From Devosia nitrariae (GTDB lineage Bacteria; Pseudomonadota; Alphaproteobacteria; Rhizobiales; Devosiaceae), in contig NZ_BSNS01000024.1 in the NCBI RefSeq assembly GCF_030160115.1, positions 310,001-374,000 of the forward strand: 64,000 nucleotides of DNA. Reading direction: 5' to 3'. Below the pieces are notes generated by a model, which had not been told where the DNA came from, searched no databases, and saw only the letters and a list, made by a program, of their open reading frames with translations. The position numbers were made by a program, and so were the translations under genes. Positions 32,251 to 41,033 of this stretch are shown here, in pieces (the first letter of the stretch is position 1; each line of letters begins with the position of its first letter).

Positions 32251-32834
32251 CAGGGGCGCACCTCGCCGGCGGCAAGTTTGCGCAACGCCTCCGGGTAGAG
32301 GCGGTGCTCTTCAACGAGCACCCGGGCTGCGAGGGTTTCCGGCGTATCGTCGGACAGTACCGGCACCTTGGCCTGGAGGATGACCGGCCCTTCGTCCAGC
32401 CCGGGCGTGACGAAATGCACGCTGCAACCGTGTTCGGCCACCTTGTCGGCCAAGGCCCGGGCATGCGTGTCGAGCCCGCGATAGAGCGGCAGCAGCGACG
32501 GGTGGATGTTGATGATGCGTCCCTGCCAGCGCTCGACGAACCTCGGCGTGAAGATGCGCATGAAGCCGGCAAGGCAGACGATATCGACCTGCCAGGCCTC
32601 CAGCACCTGGCCGATCGCATCGTCAAAGGCCTCACGGCTTTCGTAGCTCGACTGCGCCAGGGACTTGGTGGCGATGCCTTCGGCCGCGGCAGTCTCCAGG
32701 CCCTTGGCGGCGGCGCGGTTGGAGAAGACACCAACGATCTCGGCAGGGTAGTCCGGGGCCTTGGCCGCCTCGATCAGCGCCGACATATTGGAGCCGCGCC
32801 CGGAAATCAGGATCGCGACGCGCTTGCGCCTCAT
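32250..32834 (-). CDS. purN: Phosphoribosylglycinamide formyltransferase
   Basis: A 194-residue protein. PurN motifs: 'VAILISGRGSNMSALIEAAK' (phosphate-binding loop), 'LAGFMRIF', the catalytic 'IINIHPSLLPLYRGLDTH' (Asn and His) and 'GCSVHFVTPGLDEGPVILQA' with the catalytic Asp. It transfers a formyl group from 10-formyl-THF to GAR in the third step of purine synthesis. It overlaps purM by four bases (ATGA). Confidence 0.96.
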   Translation of the reverse strand: MRRKRVAILISGRGSNMSALIEAAKAPDYPAEIVGVFSNRAAAKGLETAAAEGIATKSLAQSSYESREAFDDAIGQVLEAWQVDIVCLAGFMRIFTPRFVERWQGRIINIHPSLLPLYRGLDTHARALADKVAEHGCSVHFVTPGLDEGPVILQAKVPVLSDDTPETLAARVLVEEHRLYPEALRKLAAGEVRP

Positions 32835-33907
32835 AGGGCGAGGGTTCCGGTGAAGGTCACCGGTTCGCCGGTGCGCCCGGCCAGCGAGCCAACGATTGCC
32901 GCGGTCTCTCCGGCGGCCGTCAGGTGCTCGACAAGCCGCTCGGCATCGTCCTCGGCGACGGCGGCCAGCATGCCGACGCCGCAGTTGAAAGTGCGCAGCA
33001 TCTCGCGCTCGTCCATGCCGCCAACGCGCGCCAGCCAGCCGAACACTCGTGGCACCGCGATCCTGCCGAGGTCGATGTCTGCGGCCAGCTCTTCGGGCAG
33101 GACGCGCGGGATATTGTCGATGAAGCCGCCGCCGGTGATGTGGGCGAGGGCCTTGATGCCGATGCCGGCCTTCAGCGCCGACAGGATGGGCCTGACATAG
33201 ATCCGGGTCGGGGTGAGCAGAGCCTCGGCCAGCGACTGGCCGGGCGCGAACGGCGCCTCCATGTACCAGTCGGCACCGCCGACCTCGATGATCTTGCGGA
33301 CCAGCGAATAGCCGTTGGAATGGACACCCGACGAGGCGATTGCGACGAGCACGTCACCGGCGGCGACGTCGCGCCGCGGCAGGAGCGACCCGCGCTCGGC
33401 GGCGCCGACCGCGAAGCCGGCAAGGTCATAGTCCTTGCCATGATACATGCCGGGCATCTCGGCGGTTTCGCCGCCGATCAGGGCGCAGCCGGCGATGCGG
33501 CAGCCCTCGGCGATGCCTTCGACGATCGCGAGTCCCTGCGCCACATCGAGCTGGCCGGTCGCCAGATAGTCGAGAAAGAAGAGAGGTTCTGCGCCTTGGA
33601 CAACGATGTCGTTGACGCACATGGCCACCAGGTCGATGCCGATAGTGGCGTGGTTGTCGGTGTCGATGGCGATCTTGAGCTTGGTGCCTACACCGTCGTT
33701 GGCGGCGACCAGGACCGGATCGGCAAAGCCCGCGGCTTTGAGGTCGAAAAGCCCTCCGAAACCGCCGATCTCGCCGTCGGCGCCCGACCGGCGGGTGGAC
33801 CTCACCGCCGGCTTGATCGCCTCGACAAGGGCGTTGCCTGCATCGATATCGACCCCTGCCTGCTTGTAGGACAGGCCGTTTGATGGCAGGTTTCGCGCGT
33901 CGGACAT
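32831..33907 (-). CDS. purM: Phosphoribosylformylglycinamidine cyclo-ligase
   Basis: A 358-residue protein when started at ATG 33907 (MSDARN), close to the family's usual 345-355; ATG 33958 would add 17 residues. Motifs: 'LSYKQAGVDIDAGNALVEAI', 'VLVAANDGVGTKLKIAI', 'DLVAMCVNDIVVQGAEPLFF', 'GGETAEMPGMYHGKDYDLAG' and 'HITGGGFIDNIPRVLP'. It makes AIR from FGAM with ATP, the fifth step of purine synthesis. First gene of the operon purM-purN-kinase. It is divergent from perM across 133 bases. Confidence 0.96.
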   Translation of the reverse strand: MSDARNLPSNGLSYKQAGVDIDAGNALVEAIKPAVRSTRRSGADGEIGGFGGLFDLKAAGFADPVLVAANDGVGTKLKIAIDTDNHATIGIDLVAMCVNDIVVQGAEPLFFLDYLATGQLDVAQGLAIVEGIAEGCRIAGCALIGGETAEMPGMYHGKDYDLAGFAVGAAERGSLLPRRDVAAGDVLVAIASSGVHSNGYSLVRKIIEVGGADWYMEAPFAPGQSLAEALLTPTRIYVRPILSALKAGIGIKALAHITGGGFIDNIPRVLPEELAADIDLGRIAVPRVFGWLARVGGMDEREMLRTFNCGVGMLAAVAEDDAERLVEHLTAAGETAAIVGSLAGRTGEPVTFTGTLAL

Positions 33908-34040
33908 GTGCTCGAGCCAGTTGGGGATTTGGGCGGCCAACGCGGCGGCGTGCGTCAAGACCGGTGTTGCACTTTCGGGGGCCGACCGCTAACAGCGCTG
34001 ATAGCCTCTCCACCACAGCGACGCAAGGGTCGGCCGGCCG

Positions 34041-35132
34041 ATGACACTGCGAAATCAAGTGCTGATCTGGATCGCGTTCTTCGTGGTCCTGCTGCTGGTC
34101 CTCTGGATATTTCGGGGAATCCTGCTGCCATTCGTCGTCGGCGCGGCGCTTGCCTATCTCCTCAATCCACTGGTCAACCATCTGCAGAAGTGGCGGTTCA
34201 ACCGAGGTTGGGCGACGGCCGTGGTGCTGCTGGGGGTGGTCGCCATCATTCTCGGCCTCTTCTTCATGCTCGTGCCGCTCGTCGGCCAGCAGGTGGTCGG
34301 GCTCGTCCAGCGGCTGCCGGGCTATGCCAGCGATCTGCAGAGCCTGGCGCGCCGCTGGGCCCCGGAGCTCAACGCATGGCTGGGCCCGGAGCAGGCCGCC
34401 CGGCTCGAGGCAACGCTCACCGACCTGCTGGGGCGAGGCGTGGGGCTGGTCGGCGCTATTTCTGCGGAGGTTCTGGCCAGCGGCTGGTCGGTCATCAGCG
34501 CCATCGGCTTCATCGTCTTCACCCCGGTTGTGGCGTTCTACATGCTGCTCGACTGGGAGAGTATGGTGCGCGGGATCAACAACCTGCTGCCGGTCCAGCA
34601 AGCGGAAGAGATCCGCGATATCCTTGCCGAGATCGACAGCTCCATGGCCGGCGTTATTCGCGGGCAGGGCAGCGTGATCCTAATCCTGGCGGTATTCTAT
34701 TCCACGGCCCTGACCCTGGCGGGCCTCAATTTCGGCTTGGCGATCGGGCTCATAGGGGGCCTCTTCAGCTTCGTGCCGTTCGTTGGTTTCGCCATCGGAT
34801 TCGTGTTGTCGATGGGGGTCGCGATCGTCCAGTTCTGGCCGAACTGGTGGCTGGTTGCGGTGATCTTTGCTATCTACATGATCGGACAGTTCCTCGAGGG
34901 AAACATCCTCTACCCCAAGCTGGTGGGATCGAGCATCAACATCAATCCGGTATGGCTGATGTTCGCGCTCCTGGCGTTCGGGTTTCTGTTCGGCTTCGTC
35001 GGGCTGCTGCTGGCCGTGCCGCTGGCGGCGATCGGCGGAGTGCTGGTGCGCTACGGCGTGCGCAAGTACAAGGCAAGTACGCTCTATCTCGGACAGGACG
35101 GTGGCGAGGGTGGCGACGAGACTCCAGCCTGA
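34041..35132 (+). CDS. AI-2E family transporter (PerM-like)
   Basis: A 363-residue membrane protein with 'VLIWIAFFVVLLLVLWIFRG' and 'ILLPFVVGAALAYLLNPLVN' near the N-terminus, a soluble loop (residues about 85-160), and the terminal segments 'WLVAVIFAIYMIGQFLEGNI' and 'GFVGLLLAVPLAAIGGVLVR', all typical of the PerM/AI-2E exporter family. Actual substrates differ or are unknown. It overlaps hdaA by 32 bases, in the conserved alphaproteobacterial order perM-hdaA-ppk. Confidence 0.92.
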   Translation: MTLRNQVLIWIAFFVVLLLVLWIFRGILLPFVVGAALAYLLNPLVNHLQKWRFNRGWATAVVLLGVVAIILGLFFMLVPLVGQQVVGLVQRLPGYASDLQSLARRWAPELNAWLGPEQAARLEATLTDLLGRGVGLVGAISAEVLASGWSVISAIGFIVFTPVVAFYMLLDWESMVRGINNLLPVQQAEEIRDILAEIDSSMAGVIRGQGSVILILAVFYSTALTLAGLNFGLAIGLIGGLFSFVPFVGFAIGFVLSMGVAIVQFWPNWWLVAVIFAIYMIGQFLEGNILYPKLVGSSININPVWLMFALLAFGFLFGFVGLLLAVPLAAIGGVLVRYGVRKYKASTLYLGQDGGEGGDETPA

Positions 35133-35883
35133 TCCCGTGGCCGCGGCTCTGCCGGCCGACCGGCCGCTCGGACCGGACGGGCAGCTTGTCCTCGATTTCG
35201 GCCATACGCCGTCACATGCCGAAGACGATTTTATCATAGGCGAGGGCAACCGCCTCGCCTATGAGCGTATCGCGGCTTTTCCGCACTGGCCCGACCCGCT
35301 GACCTTGCTGGTCGGTTCGGCCAAGGCGGGAAAATCGCACCTCGCGCGCATCTTTGCCGACCGCAGCGGCGCGGTCACCGCGCCGCCCGAGGCGATCGAG
35401 ACCATCGCAGCCCGAGGCGGGGCGGAACCGGTCATCGTCGAAGACGTCGACAGGCTTGGCTATGACGAGGATGCCGTCTTCCACCTCCTCAACCAAAGCA
35501 TGCGTGATCAGCGGCCCCTGCTGCTGACGGCGCGTGAACCGATCGAGAGCTGGCCGTTCCGCACCAACGACGTGCGCTCACGCGCGCGCCGGGCGGTCGC
35601 CTTCACGGTGGAGATGACCGACGACATCCAATTGTCACACATGTTCGTGAAATTGTTCGGTGATCGTCAGATCACTGTTGATCCCAAGATCATTGCCTAT
35701 CTGGTGGCGCGCATGGAACGCTCCACCGAAGAGGCAGTAGCGCTTTGCGGCCTGATGGACCACCTGGCGCTTACCAGAGGAACTGCGATAACCCGCAAGA
35801 TTGCCGCAGAAGCCCTCGAACGCCGCCGTATCGAACGAGGCGAGGCGCCCGACGACCATCCGGAAAGCGACGACCATGAATGA
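35101..35883 (+). CDS. hdaA: DnaA regulatory inactivator (HdaA-like)
   Basis: A 260-residue DnaA-related AAA+ protein without the DNA-binding domain IV. The N-terminal 'GQLVLDFG' resembles the beta-clamp-binding motif of Hda. Sensor and Walker-like parts: 'LTLLVGSAKAGKSHLARIFA' (Walker A), 'PVIVEDVDRLGYDEDAVFHL', and 'RSRARRAVAFTVEMTDDIQL'. HdaA couples clamp loading to hydrolysis of DnaA-bound ATP and so limits re-initiation. It overlaps perM at its start and ppk at its end (eight bases). Confidence 0.88.
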   Translation: MARVATRLQPDPVAAALPADRPLGPDGQLVLDFGHTPSHAEDDFIIGEGNRLAYERIAAFPHWPDPLTLLVGSAKAGKSHLARIFADRSGAVTAPPEAIETIAARGGAEPVIVEDVDRLGYDEDAVFHLLNQSMRDQRPLLLTAREPIESWPFRTNDVRSRARRAVAFTVEMTDDIQLSHMFVKLFGDRQITVDPKIIAYLVARMERSTEEAVALCGLMDHLALTRGTAITRKIAAEALERRRIERGEAPDDHPESDDHE

Positions 35884-38047
35884 GATGACCGAGTTCAACG
35901 AGGTGGAAACAGGCGCTCCGGATGCCCACGCGTTGCGGCAGAGCCCGGCGCGGTTCGTCAATCGCGAGGTGAGCTGGCTCCAGTTCAACATGCGGGTGCT
36001 CGAGGAGGCCGGGAACGAAAACCATCCATTGCTCGAGCGCCTGAGGTTCGTGTCCATTTCGGCCAACAACCTCGACGAGTTCTATATGGTCCGGGTTGCC
36101 GGACTGAAAGGGCAGATCCGCGCGGGCCTCGCCAAGCAAAGCGCCGACGGGCTCACACCCAGCGAGCAGATCGAGGAAATCACCACGCTCGCCCAGCACC
36201 TGCAGCTCGAGCAGCAGGATCACTGGCAGACGCTGCGTGAGGAACTGTTCGAGCAGAACGTCGTCATCCATGAATCCGATGATCTTTCGGGCGAGCAGGT
36301 TGCCTATCTCGAAAAGCTCTTCCGGGAGGAGATCTTTCCGGTCCTGACGCCAATCGCTGTGGACCCGGCCCATCCTTTTCCCTTCATCCCCAATCTCGGC
36401 ATCGCGCTCGCCTTCGAGCTCAAGCGTCCCAACGGCGATCTGCCGTTGACGGCGCTTGTGCGCATTCCGTCCAACATCGACCGGTTCATCAACCTGCCCT
36501 CGGGGCTCGCCTCGGAAGGGCGCAGCGAGGTCGTCACCATCGACACGCTGGTCAAGCTCTTCTTCCACAAGATGTTCCCGGGCCACGAGGTCGTGGGCTC
36601 CGGCGCCTTCCGGCTGATCCGCGACAGCGAAATCGAAATCGACGACGAGGCGGCGGACCTTGTGGTCGAATTCGAATCGGCACTGCGCCAGCGCCGGCGA
36701 GGCCAGGTCATCCGGCTCGAGATCGAGCAGTCGATGCCGCGGGCCCTGAAACGCCAGATCAGCGAGCAACTCGGCGTGACGGAAGCCGACACCTTCCAGG
36801 TCCAGGGGTTCCTTGGATTGGCCGACGCGCGCAACATCTGCGACATTGAACGCCCCGACCTCAAGTTTCCGCCCAATCACGTGCGCTTTCCCGAGCGCAT
36901 CCGCGACTATAACGGGGACAGCTTCGCGGCGATCCGGGCCAAGGACATTCTTGTCCATCATCCGTTCGAGAGCTTCGACGTGGTGGCGCAGTTCCTGATG
37001 CAGGCGGCGCGCGATCCCGACGTCGTCGCCATCAAGCAGACGCTCTATCGCACTTCGCCCGACAGTCCGATCGTCAAGGCACTGATCGTCGCGGCAGAAG
37101 CGGGCAAGTCGGTCACCTGTCTCGTCGAGCTCAAGGCGCGCTTCGACGAGGAAGCAAACATCCGCTGGGCGCGCGATCTGGAGCGGGCGGGCGCGCAGGT
37201 GGTGTTCGGCTTCATCGAGCTCAAGACGCATGCCAAGCTCAGCCAGGTAGTGCGGCGCGAGAAGGGCAAGCTCGTCAGCTACTGCCATATCGGTACGGGC
37301 AACTATCACCCGATCACTGCCAAGATCTATACCGACCTCAGCTATTTCACCATCGACCCTGCGATCACCCGGGACGTGGCGCGGGTGTTCAACTTCATTA
37401 CGGGCTACGCGCGCCCAACTGAACTCGAAACCATCGCCGTGTCACCGGTCAACCTGCGCCAGACGCTGCTCGATCAGATCCGGCGAGAAGTCGGGTTCGC
37501 GCAGCAGGGACAGCCGGCTTGGATCATCTTTAAGATGAACTCACTCGTCGATCCGGAGATCATCGATGCGCTCTACGATGCGAGCAAGGCTGGCGTGCAG
37601 ATCGACATCATCGCGCGCGGTATTTGCTGTCTGCGGCCGGGTATTCCCGGTTTTTCGGACAATATCCGCGTGAAGTCGGTGGTTGGCCGCTTCCTCGAAC
37701 ACTCGCGGATCTATTGCTTCGGCAATGGTGAGCCGATGCCTTCGCCGCGCGCCACGGTCTACATGTCCTCGGCCGACATCATGCAGCGCAACCTCGACGG
37801 GCGCGTCGAGGTCATGGTGCCGATTCTCAACAAGACCGTGCATAAGCAGATTCTGGACAGGATCATCGTTGCATATCTGCGCGACAACCAGCAAAGCTGG
37901 GAAGTGTTGCCGGATGGCAGCTCGCACCGGGTGCGCGTCAAGGAGGGGGAGGACCCCTTCAACGCGCATAACTATTTCATGACCAATCCTTCGCTCTCCG
38001 GACGGGGCAGCGCGGGTGTGCATGAAGGCGACGAGGGCAGCGAGTGA
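35876..38047 (+). CDS. ppk: Polyphosphate kinase 1
   Basis: A 723-residue enzyme starting at ATG 35876, which overlaps the hdaA end. PPK1 features: N-terminal 'FVNREVSWLQFNMRVLEEAG', 'NNLDEFYMVRVAGLKGQI', the kinase core 'VVAIKQTLYRTSPDSPIVKA', the phospho-His region 'ELKTHAKLSQVVRR', 'YCHIGTGNYHP', and 'GRFLEHSRIYCFGNGEPM'. It makes polyphosphate from ATP, reversibly. Its stop overlaps the start of ppx (GTGA), so synthesis and degradation genes are coupled. Confidence 0.96.
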   Translation: MNEMTEFNEVETGAPDAHALRQSPARFVNREVSWLQFNMRVLEEAGNENHPLLERLRFVSISANNLDEFYMVRVAGLKGQIRAGLAKQSADGLTPSEQIEEITTLAQHLQLEQQDHWQTLREELFEQNVVIHESDDLSGEQVAYLEKLFREEIFPVLTPIAVDPAHPFPFIPNLGIALAFELKRPNGDLPLTALVRIPSNIDRFINLPSGLASEGRSEVVTIDTLVKLFFHKMFPGHEVVGSGAFRLIRDSEIEIDDEAADLVVEFESALRQRRRGQVIRLEIEQSMPRALKRQISEQLGVTEADTFQVQGFLGLADARNICDIERPDLKFPPNHVRFPERIRDYNGDSFAAIRAKDILVHHPFESFDVVAQFLMQAARDPDVVAIKQTLYRTSPDSPIVKALIVAAEAGKSVTCLVELKARFDEEANIRWARDLERAGAQVVFGFIELKTHAKLSQVVRREKGKLVSYCHIGTGNYHPITAKIYTDLSYFTIDPAITRDVARVFNFITGYARPTELETIAVSPVNLRQTLLDQIRREVGFAQQGQPAWIIFKMNSLVDPEIIDALYDASKAGVQIDIIARGICCLRPGIPGFSDNIRVKSVVGRFLEHSRIYCFGNGEPMPSPRATVYMSSADIMQRNLDGRVEVMVPILNKTVHKQILDRIIVAYLRDNQQSWEVLPDGSSHRVRVKEGEDPFNAHNYFMTNPSLSGRGSAGVHEGDEGSE

Positions 38048-39585
38048 ACCAATACTGGGGCGTCGACGCCGATCCGACCGCGCAGGGCCGTATCAAGGGC
38101 GCCAGCCCCGTTGCCGTGCTCGATATCGGTTCGAACTCGGTTCGCCTCGTCGTCTATGAGCGCCATGCCCGATCGTTGACGCCGCTCTACAACGAAAAGG
38201 TCGCCTGTGCCCTTGGGCGCGGTATGGCCGCCAACGGACGGCTGGCCGACGAGAATGTCGCGCGGGCGCTGACGGCCATCAAGCGCTTCGCTCTCGTTGC
38301 ACGGCTCATGCGCACGGGCCAAGTGCATGTCCTGGCGACCTCGGCTGTACGCGACGCGTCCAACCGCGACGCGTTCGTTGAAGCGGTCGAGGCCATCATG
38401 GACGTGCGGGTCAATGTGCTCAGCGGCGAGGAGGAAGCTCATTACGCGGCCCTCGGCGTCGTCGCGGGGTATCCCGATTTCATCGGAATGGTCGGCGATC
38501 TGGGTGGCGGGAGCCTCGAACTCTCGAGCATCGCCGACGGGTCCGACACCAATGGCGAGACCTATGAGCTGGGCGTGATCCGCCTGCAGGATGACAGCGG
38601 TGGCTCACCCACCAGGGCTACCGAGATCGTCAGGAGCCGGCTCAGGAGTGCCTCGCTCAACGCCAATCGGCGCGATGGTACATTCTGCGCCATCGGCGGG
38701 ACGTGGCGCACCCTCGCCAAGATCCACCAGAACCTGCGCGGCTATCCCCTGCACATGGTTCAGCACTACACTGTGCGGGCGGATGACATGATCAAGCTTT
38801 GCAGCGAGATCGTTTCGGCCGGAGGGAGCAACAAGAGCTATCCGGGATCGGAGCATGCCAGTTCCTCGCGCCGTGAACTGGTGCCGTTCGGTGCGGCCGT
38901 GCTCGGCGAGGTCCTGAAAGCGGGCAGGTTCGACCGGGTCACGTTTTCCGCGCTCGGAGTGCGCGAAGGCTTTCTCTTCAGCCTGCTCGCCCCGGACGAA
39001 CAGAGGATCGACCCCCTGCTACAGGGGGCCGAGGAGATGTCGGTGCTGCGCTCGCGTTCCCCGGCACACACGCGCGATCTCATCGAATTCACCGATAAGT
39101 TCGTGGCGGCGGCGAGGCTCGAAGAGACGAACGAGCAGATGCGGTTGCGGCGCGTGGCCTGCCTGCTGGCCGATATCGGTTGGCGCGCTCATCCGGACTA
39201 TCGCGCCGAACAGAGCATCGATTCAGTTGCCTATAGCGCTCTCAACGGCATCGATCATCCCGGCCGGGCATTTCTTTCGGAGGTGCTGGCGGTGCGCTAT
39301 GTCGGCATCAAGCGCAAGGGCGTTGCTGCGCCGCTGCTCAGCCTTGCCGACAGCGAAGCGAGCGCCAGGGCCAAGCTGATCGGTGCACTCTTTCGTGTAG
39401 CCTACCCGATGTCGGCGGCTATGCCGGGGGTACTGCCGCGGGTCGGCTTCCGTGTCGAAGGTGCCACGCTCTGGCTCGACCTGCCGCGCGATCTTGCCTT
39501 CCTCGATGGTGAGCATCTGCGGGGGCGGCTCGAGCAGTTCGCCGGTGTCGCCCAGTTCGGGTCTTCGGCTGTCAAAATCGCCTAG
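38044..39585 (+). CDS. ppx: Exopolyphosphatase (Ppx/GppA family)
   Basis: A 513-residue protein starting at GTG 38044 inside the ppk stop. The actin-like ATPase core shows 'VAVLDIGSNSVRLVVYERHA', 'VHVLATSAVRDASNRDAFVE', 'SGEEEAHYAALGV' and 'GMVGDLGGGSLELSSI', with 'TFCAIGGTWRTLAKI'. The C-terminal third is the HD-like extension of the long form. It may hydrolyse polyphosphate and possibly pppGpp. It converges on rnd with 91 bases between. Confidence 0.93.
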   Translation: MNQYWGVDADPTAQGRIKGASPVAVLDIGSNSVRLVVYERHARSLTPLYNEKVACALGRGMAANGRLADENVARALTAIKRFALVARLMRTGQVHVLATSAVRDASNRDAFVEAVEAIMDVRVNVLSGEEEAHYAALGVVAGYPDFIGMVGDLGGGSLELSSIADGSDTNGETYELGVIRLQDDSGGSPTRATEIVRSRLRSASLNANRRDGTFCAIGGTWRTLAKIHQNLRGYPLHMVQHYTVRADDMIKLCSEIVSAGGSNKSYPGSEHASSSRRELVPFGAAVLGEVLKAGRFDRVTFSALGVREGFLFSLLAPDEQRIDPLLQGAEEMSVLRSRSPAHTRDLIEFTDKFVAAARLEETNEQMRLRRVACLLADIGWRAHPDYRAEQSIDSVAYSALNGIDHPGRAFLSEVLAVRYVGIKRKGVAAPLLSLADSEASARAKLIGALFRVAYPMSAAMPGVLPRVGFRVEGATLWLDLPRDLAFLDGEHLRGRLEQFAGVAQFGSSAVKIA

Positions 39586-39676
39586 CTTTTGTCGCTGCGG
39601 AATCTTTACGAACCGGTCCCCATCCTGGATCAGGTCCGGGACACGCTTTTTTCGCATCCCGCCCTGACAGCCGCGA

Positions 39677-40840
39677 TCAGGTGACCAGGGGCTCCACGGG
39701 GAACTCGACAATTCCCTTACGGGTCGCCACCAGCCCGATGCGGCCGTGCTTGATGGCAAGTGCCTTCTCGCCGAAAAGCTTGCGCCGCCAGCCGCGCAGC
39801 GCCGGCACATCCGCTTCGTCGTCGAGCACCAGCGCATCGATCTCGTCGGAAGTGGCAATGATGCGGGCGGCAACGCCGTGCTCCTCGGCCACGGACTTCA
39901 GCAGCACTCGGACGAGATCGCCGACCGCGCCTTTGGGCGATGGGCCGCGATAGCGCTCGGGCAGGGCGGGAAGCTCGTTCTTGGCGAGCGTCTCGACCTC
40001 TTTTAGGAGGGTCATCAATTCGGCGGCAGCTGAGCTGCGTCCGAAACCGCGTGGTACGGCGCGCAATTTGTCGAAGGCGTCGGGTGTCTGGGGACGCTGC
40101 ACGGCCAGCTCATAGAGCACGTCGTCCTTGAAGATGCGGCTGCGCGGCTGGTCGAGCTCCTGTGCCCGGCGCTCCCGCCATTCGGCGAGGCGCTGGAGCG
40201 CCGCCAGGTCGCGGGGGCGGTTGATCTTGAGCTTGAGGCGGATCCAAGCCCTTTCCGGCTCGACCACATAGGTGTCGAGCCGGCGAAGGAGCGACAGTTC
40301 GTCGTCGACCCATTCGGTGCGGTGCGTGGCTTCCACCTGGTCCTTGAGAGCGCGGTAGATCTCGCGAAGGTAAGTGACGTCGGCGAGGGCGTAGGTGCGC
40401 TGTTTTTCCGTCAACGGCCGGGCGGCCCAGTCGGTGAAGCGCGAGGACTTGTCCAGCGATACGTCGGTGATGGCGCGCACCAGGCTGTCGTAGGAGGCGC
40501 TGTCTCCATAGCCGCAAACACTGGCCGCGATCTGGGTGTCGTAGATGTTGGCGGGAACCCTGCCGGTCATCTTGACGAAGATTTCGATGTCCTGGCGCGC
40601 GGCGTGGAAGACCTTGACGACGTTCGGGTTGTCGAGCAGCACGACGAACGGAGCGAGGTCGAGCGTTGGGGCCAGAGGGTCGATCAGCACCGCTTCGTCG
40701 TCGGTCGCCGCCTGGATGAGGCAGAGCTTTGGCCAGTAGGTAGTCTCGCGCAGGAACTCGGTGTCGACAGTCACGAAGTCGAATTTGGCGGCGCGTTGGC
40801 AGAATGCCGCCAAGGCCTCGTTCGAAGTAATCAGATCCAT
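39677..40840 (-). CDS. rnd: Ribonuclease D
   Basis: A 387-residue DEDD-type 3'-5' exonuclease. The three Exo motifs are 'DFVTVDTEFLRETTYWPKLC' (DxE), 'VVKVFHAARQDIEIF' (D) and 'YALADVTYLREIY' (YxxxD). Two HRDC-like helical regions follow ('WRERRAQELDQPRSRIFKDD' and 'GWRRKLFGEKALAIKHGR'). RNase D trims tRNA 3' ends. The ATG is at 40840, divergent from aspS. Confidence 0.95.
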   Translation of the reverse strand: MDLITSNEALAAFCQRAAKFDFVTVDTEFLRETTYWPKLCLIQAATDDEAVLIDPLAPTLDLAPFVVLLDNPNVVKVFHAARQDIEIFVKMTGRVPANIYDTQIAASVCGYGDSASYDSLVRAITDVSLDKSSRFTDWAARPLTEKQRTYALADVTYLREIYRALKDQVEATHRTEWVDDELSLLRRLDTYVVEPERAWIRLKLKINRPRDLAALQRLAEWRERRAQELDQPRSRIFKDDVLYELAVQRPQTPDAFDKLRAVPRGFGRSSAAAELMTLLKEVETLAKNELPALPERYRGPSPKGAVGDLVRVLLKSVAEEHGVAARIIATSDEIDALVLDDEADVPALRGWRRKLFGEKALAIKHGRIGLVATRKGIVEFPVEPLVT

Positions 40841-41033
40841 ACCTACCGTCCCGAAAGTCGAGGTGCCTTTCCTAACAGGTCAGGCGCGCGCACTCCAGAA
40901 CGGATTCTGGCAATACTGTGGCAGGATGCGGGTCGTGCCCTGCGATCAACATCGCCGGATCGCCTCAACTTGACAATGCGGCGCGCGCATGCGCTTTTCC
41001 GCGCCAAACATTCCGGCCCTTCTGGTTCAAACC

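Noticed and set aside
35771..37309. 512-codon minus-strand frame opposite ppk
   Set aside because: Shadow of ppk; no recognisable motif.
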